64,000 bases of DNA, from assembly GCF_048128805.1 (NCBI RefSeq), contig NC_135999.1:16123190-16187189 (forward strand), written 5' to 3'. This stretch comes from Centroberyx gerrardi (taxonomy: Eukaryota; Chordata; Actinopteri; Beryciformes; Berycidae). Below, piece after piece: positions 1-12,529 of this stretch. The first letter of the stretch is position 1. Every line of letters starts with the position of its first letter. The notes under the pieces are model-generated. The model saw only the letters and a list, made by a program, of their open reading frames with translations, was not told where the DNA came from and did not search any database. Position numbers and translations under genes: made by a program.

Positions 1-108
1 TTGTGTGGAGCAGTAGAGTATGCACATTTACTCTTATGTGCCACTTGTTTTGAGCTTCTGAGTTTGTGCAGCATTAGCACCCTCTATTTCTCTCAATTGA
101 TCTTGAAG

Positions 109-3100
109 ATGATGGCCTTGGACACTTTGAGATTGACAGTCAGAGTGGAGACATCAGAGCAACGTCGCTTTTCTCCCAGAACATCGAAACATACTACACT
201 CTGAAAGTAGTTGCTAAGGACAACGGACCCACACCTCTGGAGGAAACTGCAGTCATTCATGTGCAGGTACACACCCACTGCATACTGTGATGCCATCTGA
301 GTGATGAGGTGGAACTGAATATTTGGATCAAATATAGTAATTTTTGTTGTTGATGGTATTCGTTCTTAGTTTCAGTTTTGAGTCTTTTTAATTGTTGAAT
401 GATATTATATGTATTTAATCTTCAGGTTCATGGAGTTGAAGCTCAGGTCGGCAGCTCAGACCACCAAGTTGTGAGACGCTTTTCGGTGAGAGAAGACGCC
501 GAGCCTGCAGCTGTCATCGGCTCTGCCAGCATTTCAGACAGGGGCAGATTCCAGTATTCCATCTCTGAGGGCGACGGGAGTGTCCACTTCGGCATCGACA
601 GCTCCTCTGGCGACATATATGTTAACCAGCTGCTGGACTACGAGTCTGCCGCGCAGTACTTCCTGGTGGTGCGTGCCGAAGATGCAGGACTCGCTCCCGG
701 GACGAACCGGTCTGTGTTGGTCAGTGTGATGGTGGAGGATGTGAACGACCACACGCCCTGGTTCCCCGAGAAGCTGGTCACGTTCGGTCTGAGGGAGGAT
801 GCTGCGGTCGGAGCGCTGGCATTTGCGTTCCACGCCAAGGACGCCGACGGGAGCTTGCCTAACAGCGCCCTCCGCTACTCCTTGACCTCTGACCCTGAAC
901 CGGGACTGTCCGGGTCGTCGCCACCCTTCCCCTTTCAGATCGACCCCCGCACGGGAAGCCTGACTGTAGCGGCGCCCTTGGACCGCGAGACCACGCCGAG
1001 CTTTGCCTTCACTGTAACCGCCACCGACCGGGCGAAGAGGAAGGTCGACCGTAAACAGACTTCGGTGACAGCTCAGGTCTTCCTGCTGGATGTGAACGAT
1101 AACCGCCCGGTGTTTATATCGTCTGACTCGATTCAGGTGGTAGAGGATGCAGAGGTGGGGAGTCTGCTGCATCATGTTGTGGCTGTGGATGGAGATCTGG
1201 GTGAAAATGGCCTGGTCTCCTTTATCATTGTGGCGGGTAACGAGGAAGGATTCTTCACCCTGGAGGAGAAAACAGGTAAGCTTTTTACATGCTTTTTGCA
1301 TGATCAATGAATTAATGGACTGTTTCTCACTGAATACATTCTGCACACCAAATATGAAAATTTCCAGTTCTCCAGTTCATTGTGTATCACTTCTAAAGGT
1401 TTAAACCCATTTCTGCCAGCAAGATTGGGAAATGATTCCCCCCTCTGGACATTTTTTTTCTAACTCTTTCCCATCTTCTGCAGGACTCCTGTATCTCTCC
1501 GCCCCTCTGGACTACGAGGCCCAACCCTCCCACCGCCTCACCGTCCAGGCGGTGGACTGGGGCCGGCCCAGCCTCTCCTCCACCCACACCCTGACAGTGG
1601 AGGTGGGGGATGTGAACGACCAGCCACCTGTCTTCCAGCAGGACGTCTACAGTGCCAGTGTGGCGGAGAACAGAGATCCTGGAGAGCCAGTGGTCAGAGT
1701 CTCTGCTGCTGATAAGGATTCAGGTAATAATTTTGAGCTGTGGATATTATCTCTTGGGTTTGATTTTCTCTGTTAGTCATGTGTAAGTCATGTGTCTTTT
1801 TCATATAAAGTTCAGCATGGCTAGCAGACTTGCATTCTGTTACTTATATTGACTTATATTTAAACACATTTCACAAACCAAATTTTCTGAACTAGTGATA
1901 GAACATTCCAAAATTAAAATTAATGTAGCTGTTTGTAAATCTCATAGCAATAGATGGGCAGGGATATTACAGACATTACAGTGCAAAAATATTAAGAAAC
2001 AATGCAAAATATATAAAGAAGATAAAAAGAATGAATTATAATGTATCGAACTCTGATACAGTATATCATTTTTCCACAAACTATGATTTTGTAATTACAA
2101 CCCAGAAAATGTGTTCTCTTTTTTCAAATCTAAATCTAAAGTATATTTCTAAACATTTGGCATAGCTGGTACACCTGGTTAACAAGCTGAGGTGCTTAGT
2201 GTTATGAATGAAAACAAAGAGTCAAGAACAGAAAGGTTTTGCTTGCACAAATGACAGGTAAATAAGCTGAGGAGTCAATTCTTCTCTAAAATTTGCAACT
2301 ATGTTACATTTGGGAGTTATTTGATGAAACAAAACCATTCAAGTACAGCCTGAAATACCATCCTGTGGAAGTGAGTTGAGTAGGTGACAATATGCATCTA
2401 AAATGCCTAGATGGCAGCACTAGCATGTTAGGTGTCCTTAAAGCCTACCAACATGCAGCCAAATAGCAAAAAAAAAAAAAAAAGAAACAAAAAAACTAAA
2501 GGGCAAAGCCTGTGTGCTCCACAGGAATTTATGATATGACATTATAGTAGAATTTAAAGGAATATTGTTTCTATTCTGTTGCACATAACCAATCGTATGT
2601 TTACAAAGAATAACAATACTTTAAGACTTTAATGGGATAAAAAGAAAATTCCCCTGTTCCCTTTTTTGTTTAAGCCTTGGCCACATAATTTATATTCATC
2701 ATTAGTAACGCATAGTGTTAACTGACAGAATGCATGTCGGCCTCACCCTGCTAGCTTTGGTGAAACTTAAGTGGTGGAATGAATCAAGGTTAACTTCTGT
2801 TTTGTCGCACTCCATTAGCAGTTTGATTGAAACCAACCACTGCCCTTTCCTCTATGTGTGTTGCTTTTTCGTACGCTAGTTTAACTGTACATCACACCAA
2901 ATTACATTCACCTGAACCCTAATCGTATTCGCAAATCTACACATCAGCCCTGTTTATTTTAACACGTTGTGCGCGGGGCCTCCTAAATCCCATTTCTCCT
3001 CCTCATGTTGACAGTGCGAGGCCTTTTAAATACTGTTGGCACACGGAGGTGGAGGGCATGTGGTAGGAGGATCTGTACAGGACCGGGTTTCGATGTGAAC

Positions 3101-5537
3101 TAACATTCTTGGGGGTGAGAATTGTCCAAGAACAGCAAGCACACGGCTCCTCTGGGAGATTTGAAAGGTCCTCTCTTGTGATGATTTCCATAATCCGAAC
3201 CATCTGTGCTAATAGGCCCGTGTTTTCATCTGTCTCCTCGCATCGCCTCGCCTGGAACCTGCGGCATGCTCAGACTGCGCTCCCACCAGTCTTATTTGAT
3301 TATCATTTGTGTTTTTTCACCAACACTCCCTGAAGATGACCATTGTTTTGTGCCTGTGTTCGTCTTTGTATCCAGATTCCATGTGTTGGAGTCAGTCAAA
3401 TCAGATGTGCAATATCAATGCATGTGACAGCTAACCTTACATTACTCTCTCTGTTCATCCTCCATTTGACTCAAGAACATTTGCTGAGTAAATGTTCATA
3501 ACCTTTTTTACTTCAGAGTAACTGTGCTCTCCTTGGGGTTATGATGAAACTTTTATATAATATAAATCTGGAGCAAATACAGTTTTATTAGCAGTACTCT
3601 CATGGTCAGATTTTATCAACACATCAGAGTTTCCATGCGCACGCTCTTTGGACATTCTAATAAAACCCATTTACATTAGGACTTGCAAATGTGTGGTGGT
3701 TTTGCTGCAACTGCTCTCTGTTAATTCTCACAATTATTTGCTAAATATCACACTCATGATTATGCAGGCTTTACTGTTTACTTGCTGTTAACCTCAGTTT
3801 ATTGTGACACAGAAAACTGTGTGTGCATATCCAGAGTGATCTTATGTGCTGGGTAAAAATGAAGTCACACAGTGAATTACGCTCCCGGTAAGCTTTACTT
3901 GTCAAGTAAACCTTAATGAGAGCATGACGCTGATGTTCCTTCCCTTTTCCCTTTTCAACATCCCCCCTCATCTGTTTCCTCCCCGCCAAACATCTACCTC
4001 TCACATACCTCTCCCATATCCCAGAGCGCTGCACCCCTGTTCATTGTCCGTCGGGGTGAACAGGGGACAGCCGTACTTTTTACTTTGCACCCCAGACAAT
4101 TTCTGTAGAGGTCCTGCAAAAGATGATGTAAACCACATGCATAGTTCTGCTACAGCTGCTGGTTAATGGTTAGCTTCATCACCTATAGTGTAGAGAGAGA
4201 GAGAGAGAGAGAGATAGAGAGAGAGAGAACCATGGCCCACACCAATGCAAAACTTCTTCAGTGTAACTTGTGTCACTTTTCGGGCGGCTGCAAGAGGAGC
4301 GACCATAGAGAAACATGTGAGCAGCAGGCAGAGTGTGTGAGCCGGCTGTGGATCGGAGCCAGACCGGACGACAGCAGGGCTCATACCTTGGCCTTGAATA
4401 ATAGCGCAGCATAGGGCTCAAGTAAAGGTTAGCCAAGGCCTCTCCCCCCCTGTCATTTTTTTCAAGTGACAGATTATATCTAGTGATTTATACCTGAGGT
4501 CCTGGTTTCAATTTGGAAATCAGATAAGGCCTTGCAGAAATGGAAGGGGTTATAAACATGGTCTGACCTAATGAGGTGCTAAACTGAAACTTGGGACTGG
4601 AATTTTTATTAATGTATTTTAAAGCTAAGATTAAAAGGGGCGATGTCAAATGATTTTAGCGTCATCATTTATATTGCACAAAACAGGACTTTATTAGCTT
4701 TGATGGAAAGCATGAGCATGGTTTGGGAAAGTAGTGCAGTGCAAGTCTGCACTGCTTTTTCTAGACATGAAAAGGCTTGTTAATAAGAACTGGATCATTT
4801 TTATGTATACGCCTGCCTTTTATTGAACAATATATGATTCATTACAAAGGCTATATGAATTGCCATATTCATAATCGCCATAATAATTCTGGGAGCTTCT
4901 GAGCAGTTTTCTTTTTCATTTTACACCATTTCATTTCCATTTTTCCTCACAGTCTAGTGAATATATATACACTATAGTGTTTTCAGTACTGTATAGAGCA
5001 GTGGTTCTCAACGTGGGGTCCGGGGACCACCATTGGTCCTTGAGGGGGTTCCAGGGGGTCCCCAGCAAATTGATGAATTATTAAACTTCACCATTATTTC
5101 TTTTACAAGAAGTTAACGCATTTAGAGAATGTGGAAGAATGACTATTTTGGTCATAGTTTAACTGTTATCTCTCTATCTACAATACAGATAGTCTTGGAA
5201 TTCTGGACAAAATCATATCTAACAATAAAAATGTTCTCAGATTTAGGTCCAAGAGACAAAATCTCATCAAATGGGGGTCTGTGGCCCTGATGTGGACTAA
5301 ATTAGGAGTCCTTGATATGAAAAAGGTTGAGAATCACTGGTATAGAGTGTAAGACTTGTTGTGTCCCTCCACAGAGGAGAACGCGGTGGTGTGGTACAGC
5401 CTGTTGCCCGGCCCGGGGTACGAGCTCTTCAGCATCAACCCTTCCACCGGTCTGATCACCACCACCGCCTACCTGGACAGAGAGCAGCACCAACATTTCA
5501 CTCTCAGAGGTAGGACACAGGAACAAGCACGCGCTGT

Positions 5538-5575
<38 letters not shown>

Positions 5576-8500
5576 TAAGACCTATTACACCCGAGAGACA
5601 GAGAAGTGGTACAGTAGCGCTAACAATACTCACTAAGGAGTAAAAAGTTGAATGGGAATAAATCACTTTTGTCATGTGAAAACTTCACAACTCTTTTTTG
5701 GTGATTTTCATGGTTTAACTTCACTTGGAGGATTACCTGGTTCTCTATGGGTTGAGAAATTTCTACAACAACACTGATGAAGACTCATTGGATAAACTCA
5801 ACAAAACATGGTGGTCAAGCTGAAAACAAGGCTGTTTTTCTTAGTTCCTAAAAAGTTAACAGTTTGGAGATACAAGGTTTTCACCCGACAGCGACAATAT
5901 GTGTTGAGAATGGGACAAATGAACCACAGCAATCACACAAATCATTTGATACTGAATCAATACAAATTGGAGAGATGATTTTGTCTTTTGTATCATTAAA
6001 ACTTCTTCTAATGAGGTTGGTTAGCGTGTGATATCAAGAATAACTGTGGACTCATTTTTAAAAGTCTGTCATTCTGTACTTTGCAGAATGTTCTTGCTCA
6101 GCTGCACATTTAAGTCACTGCTTGGCTTGTCATATCTTTCCACTGCAGGGTTCCAAAATTTCTAAAAATATCTAAATATATAAGATGAAATAGCTAAAGA
6201 AAATACATCTAAAAAAAAAAGCAATCTTCTAAAGTCTCTCAAGCACAGACGTTTTTGTCATTCTCTACCCCTCTCTGTTTCTTATTCTGTAGCTCTTTCT
6301 TGCCATGCTTCACAGCCAAAGTCATAAAGAATTCAAGGTCTGCCCTCTGTATGAATGCAACATTATTCAGCAGATTGATTTATGTCGAGGAAACAGTAGA
6401 CTTTTAAGGGTCTGAGGTATAACTAACTTCTACTGACTGTGCTGCTGCACCCTAGGCCTTTTGAAGTGTTTTTTTTTTCTCTCATGGGCATGTAATTACA
6501 TTCAAAGTATTCAGCAATGTTTAGTGATAAACTGCTTTCAGATGTTGGTATCATGATATTTGTACAGTCAGGGGCATGATGAACAATTAAATCTAATAAT
6601 GAAATGTAATAACAGGAAAGCCAAGATGTCTTGAAGTTGTGCCAGAATCACACAGGGGTTATTGTGAAATAACCAAAATATGTGTGGACAATTTTCTCTG
6701 GCTGCAGATGAATTTGGGAAAAGAAACAAAATAGCAAGTTCATATCAGCAAGTATTAAATGCTGTTTTAGTATACTTCATGTAGACATGTCTTTTTTTTT
6801 TTTTTTTTAGCTTAAGCCTCTTGTCTGTACCGCTATTACAAATGTAATCTTGCTTCAATCTTTTGGCAGCATAGATGGAGCTAGCACTTGAGGAAAAAAA
6901 TCACTGGTTCATTGCTCTATTTTGGGACTGAGAATACCAACCACAATTGCATTGATGTAGCATTGGTTGAGTGGATCAAAAGTGGATCATAAGTGAATTT
7001 CCATACACTTCTAAACATAACACATATGCGATTTTCATTAACTTGTTAAAGGGATTGTTGTAACTATAGTCTATGCTACAGACTATAGCCCCTATGAGCT
7101 GCTTTCCAATAAGCATATTTCATTTTTTCCCTTTCCAGCTGGTTTTGATGCTTTGAACTTAATGGCTTACCATCTATAGGTAGAGATTTTGCATGGAATT
7201 GAGTCCAAGAACTGAAATGAAAACAGTAGATCATTGGGAGCTACTGTTTTAACCCCCTCTGCCTTGCCTTAGTTGTCCTCTATTATCCCTGTCAATTCCT
7301 TTCCCCAGTCCAGGCTCGTGACAGCGGGACGCGGCCTCTGTCTGGGACGGCCACAGTGCGATGCTCTGTGCTGGACGACAATGACAACCCTCCGGAGTTC
7401 ATGCAGTCATCCTTCCAGATCAGCCTGCCAGAAAACCTGCCGGCCGGGGTCATCCACACTGCGCAGGCCTCCGACCCGGACCACGCAGAGAACGGCACCA
7501 TACAGTACTCCATACTAGGTGAGGAGCCCAGATAGTCTTCCACATATCACGCTATTATATGTTATATGATCTGGTATCTGACTCTACATCATACTGACTT
7601 GAATAATTTCTATTACTACTACTTTTCAAGTTTTTAACTAACTTTTAAGTTTTAACCTAACTACTCTTAAGTTTTTAAATGAATGACAATACACTTTGCT
7701 CACTGTTTTTCCACTCAGTTTTTATTTCTTTTATTTAATTTACTTGTTTATTATTGTTTAGTTTGTATCAAACTCAGAGAGCTGCAAATGCAATTTCATT
7801 GCACTTGACAATGACAATTAAAAGGAAATCTTGAATCTTGAATCTTGACTCTTGTATTAGTTTTAATTTCTATAGGTTGTCTCATTTTGTCTTTAGGCGA
7901 GGACTACAGCGGTCGCTTCATCATCAACACTCTCACAGGTGCTGTCAGCACCACAGAGGTCCTCGACCGGGAGGAAAGGCAGAACTACACTCTCACCATA
8001 CAGGCCCGCGACTACGGCCCCAGCCCCCTCAGGTCCTCCACCGAGCTCCAGCTGGTGCTGCTGGACCAGAACGATAACATCCCCTCCTTCACCCGTAAGA
8101 GCTACCACGGCGCCGTCAGCGAGGGCCTGCCTGCGGGCGCTGAGGTCCTGCGTCTGAGCGCCGCGGACGCTGACGAGGGGCCCAACGGGGAAGTGAGCTA
8201 CTCCCTGACGGAGGACAGCAGCCAGGGGGCGTTCTCGGTGGACGCCTCCACAGGAGTGATCCGCACCACCAGGCCTCTGGACAGGGAGAGCAGGGCCCAG
8301 TACTCCCTCAGAGCCATGGCCACCGATGGCTGCACCAGGGGGCCGCAGAGCTCTGTGGCGTCGGTGACCATACACGTGGAGGACGTGAATGACAATGCGC
8401 CGGTCTGCGGCCAGAATCCCATCAACACATGGGTTTCCATGAGGACTCCGCCAAACCAGATAGTTACCACAGTGACAGCAACAGACGGCGACCGGGGTGA

Positions 8501-11500
8501 GAATGGAACCGTACAGTTCAGCTTGTCCGAGGAAGACAGTGTCTTTGGCCTCAATAGTAGGTCAGGAGAGATTTCACTGAGAAGGCCACTGAGAGCCGGT
8601 TTCTCTGGGAGGAAGCTGCAGGTTCTAGTGGCAGACCAAGGAAGACCGGCTCTAACCTCTACCTGCCTGGTGTTCATCCATCTAAAGGGAAAGCAGGAAG
8701 GACTGCAGTTCACAAACAAAGCGTACAATGCTACTGTCAGTGAGAACAGCAGAGCCGGTACGTTTTCCCACTTCAATTCATATTGTCTTCACAGATAGCT
8801 TTATGAAGTATTTTAATGTTTTTATTCACTCTGTCTTTGTCAAGGCACATGGATTGCAAAAGTGGAAGCCAATGACCAAAACAGCAACAGACAGAGGATC
8901 ACATATAGCATATTTAGTGGCAATGAGAATCAAATTTTCACCCTCAACCGTCACACAGGTAAGAAACTTGTGACATCACCTCACAAACAAAACAATACTG
9001 TTTTCCTCTCGCTTTTTGAAGACTAATCTGTCCATCTGAAGTTGTTGTTGGGCTTCAGTTTGCTGGTTGTAATTAGCACATAGCATTCTTTCATTAATTG
9101 TCTGCAGGAACCCCATGCTCATTTTCTTCCTCATTTGGGTTATGCTGGGGCATGGAGCGCAGAACATTCTCTCCACTCATCCATCTTACTTTCCACAAAA
9201 CTATCCAGAGAATGACCCTCGCTTTCCAAATCCTCAGATCCCTCACCAACATGCACTTTGTTTATTTGTGAGACTAGACGACCTCAATCATTTTGGCCTC
9301 TTGTTGTAGTAGTGGTCATATTTCGTACTTTCAACTAAAGACAAAAAATAAAAAATAAACCCTCTTTGACACGCCATTTCAGTTCATAATATTGTTTAAG
9401 TTTTTCCTGAAGCAGGAATTGGAAGCCTGACTTTATTAGGGTCTGGTACTAGTTTTTTTTTTGTTCCGTTTTACAAGATTCGTATATGCATAATGTAATG
9501 CGAAGTCTGATGATGTAGACACACAATGTTACATAAGAGTCAAATACACATTGTTATACTGAAGTAGGATTAAATACTTATGGGTTTCTACAAAAACTGT
9601 AACATAGCAATGCTTCTGTTTACACCTTTTGATGATAGATCAGAAGTTATTTTATCACCTCCCCTCTTTTTGTCCCTCTCATCCAGGTGAGATCAGGGTG
9701 CAGAAAGATGACTCCCTGGACTTTGAGGGGAGCCGTCAGATCCAGCTGGTGGTGCTGGCTGACAACGGGCTGCAGACGGCCCACTGCAGGGTCTCCGTCA
9801 GCCTGCTGGACGTCAATGACAATGCTCCAGTGTTTGAACACAGCTACTACAGAACAGCAGTCTGGGAGGGGCAAGTGCACAACACCTACATCATGCAGGT
9901 ACACACTATGAATTAATAGTGGTTTGACATTACCAAACCAAGCATGTATGTCATATATTGTATCATATTTGGTGAGTTGCTTCCACTAATATTGCCTACT
10001 GTAATGTAAAGTGAGTGTAACTATGACTCTAAAAGTTATTGCTTCCCATATTTGCTGCAGGTGTTTGCATCTGATGCTGACAGCGGCGTGAACGGGCAGA
10101 TCGAGTACTCCATCGTGTCTGGTAACCATAACGATGCCTTCATCTTGGACTCTGTGCGTGGGATCCTCGCCACCAATGTTTTACTGGACCGTGAGATCAC
10201 TGCCTCATACAAGTGCGCTGACTTTACACACTAATTAGCATTATCTAACCATTCATGGCATTTATGGTTTTCTGTTAGAATAACAAGATGAACGCGCTTC
10301 TCTTACTGCCCTTTCATTCCCCGTTCTTAATACATGTTTTCTTACTCCACTTATATTGCAGGCTGGTTCTGCAGGCGACAGACAGGGGGAGCCCTCCCCT
10401 CAGCGGCACCACCACCATCAGGGTCCAAGTGGTGGACATCAACGACAACAGTCCTGCCATCCCCCCCATGGAGCCTGTGGTTATAGCAGAGAGTAAGACC
10501 AACCCCCACAGCTTTCATATAAATCTGTCTATTATGAACCATCTAGAAAATGATTGATATCTGGGAGTGTAGTAGTGTGATTAAATTATCAATGTGCTCT
10601 ATGCAATAGTCCACTTTTCTTGACATCTTATGGGTTATGTATGTACTGTAGATCTGCCAGCAGGTTACATGGTCACCCAGGTCACCGTGAACGATGTGGA
10701 CCTCAGCTCAACCATCACCTACAGCTTTGCGGACAACAGCAGCACCGATGGTTGCTTCGCTATCGACCGCTACACCGGTGTGGTGACCCTGACACGAGCC
10801 CTGGACTACGAGGAGCAGACGGAGCACACTGTGAGAGTCTGGGCGTCTGACTCCCTCCACCAGACCACAGGAGAGGTTAAAGTTCAAGTGCTGGATGTCA
10901 ATGACAACGCTCCGGACTTCAGCCAGGTCTCCTACCAGGTACAGCCCTCTTCTGTGATGTTGATTACTGACACAACAATGCCAGCAATTTTTAATTGTAA
11001 CAATATTGCAACAATATTCTGCTGTAAGATTTATTTTTTTCACAAATTCATCAATTTGTTGTACACACATTTACTAACTGTGTAGTCATAAAATTCAAAA
11101 TCTTGCCTTGGGTGCCTCAACAGCATCACTTAACTGTCCATACACACCAACTGGTTTAGGTCATCAAGCCATGAAAAAGAATATGAAATGTCTATAGTCA
11201 CTGCCATAAACATTACAATCTCTACATATATGCATGATGATCTCGCTGCAGATATGACTCATTATTGCTGGATCTCTCTTCCAGGTGGAACTGTCAGAAT
11301 TGGCCTCAGCCAACACACTAGTTGTGTCAGTGTCAGCTACTGACAGAGACTCTGGACTCAATGGCAAGGTCTCCTACAGACTGCTCTCATCTCCTTTACA
11401 GGGCTTTCACATCCATCCAGATAATGGTAAGAACAGGTCTACTGATAGAAAACACATCCTGCAATAGCTCAGATTCCCAAATCTCCCATTGACAACAAAG

Positions 11501-12488
11501 TACAAACTGCAAAGAACTGTCTTTATCAACAGTATTTGTCAACACATTTAAGTACTTAGTGTAAAGTAATAATTCACTGTTACTGGTATCAAATAAAATG
11601 TTTATTTTATAGACTAAGACCTTTCCCATCAACACACACTGAGCCCAAATACAACAAAATCTCCCAGAATTCAAGGCTGAATTTATAGATCCTGGCAAGT
11701 CACCAAAAGAAAAAAAATCCCAAAAATGATACAAAATGTACTCTGCTTCATGCCACATTCTGTCAAAAGTTGTAAAGCTATTACCGCACGCTTTACAATT
11801 TTCATGTCTTATGACTGTCTGGCAGTCTGATTTTCATATTCATCTCTCATATTCCCCCCATTAAAATCCATTTTTCTGGCATAGCTTAAGTGGTGCGCGC
11901 CAACAGAAAGACTTTGCCTGGTTATGAGCAGCTCGGCATACAGTATCTAAGGTTATCCAGAGTATTCATTCTGCCAGTAGTGCTGTTTATATTTTTGTAG
12001 ACTTGGATGTGCAAATGAGCACCATGGATAGGGAGAGAGAGAAAGGAGTGAGATTTAGCAGGAGAGACAGGCAATTAGAGGTCAGTGAGATAAAGTACTA
12101 CTAAGGAGCCATGCCTCTCTTATTATCTCCCATTTAAAAGTCCCAAAAGCCATGAGTGAAGATAAATCCAACTTAGACCAGCACTACGCAATACTGGCCA
12201 GCATGTCTTTTTCACTCAAGTGTGATTTATAGGCTCCTATCAGGTTTGAATTCCAGAATTTAATATCTGAGAAATGTGTTTGCCCAGTTTTGTGGTGAAG
12301 GGTACTAATGGGAAGTGAAATGTGCATCAATGTTGAGTAAAGCTCTCAGAATCCAGACATTTTATATGGTGCTTTCTGTGGTGCGTCTCCATTTTTCCAT
12401 ATCTATGTGTTGCACTACAATGAACTGTGCTGCTGTAGGGCCTCAGTATTAATAAATCCAACCTGGGGCATTAGATTCATAGATAGAC

Positions 12489-12529
<41 letters not shown>

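Larger units (their letters stand above)
1724..5374 (+). other. Long dchs2 intron (3.65 kb)
   Basis: Non-coding interval between in-phase exons ending at 1723 and starting at 5375. It holds an A-rich run near 2468, a GA microsatellite near 4194 and a hAT MITE at 4999-5339 next to the acceptor. The flanking cadherin repeat reads through in frame, so no exon is missing here. Small open frames inside it have no recognisable product. Confidence 0.7.

Noticed and set aside
534..1346. Long minus-strand open frame of 270 codons
   Set aside because: It is the antisense shadow of a dchs2 exon, with no domain and composition dictated by the cadherin codons.
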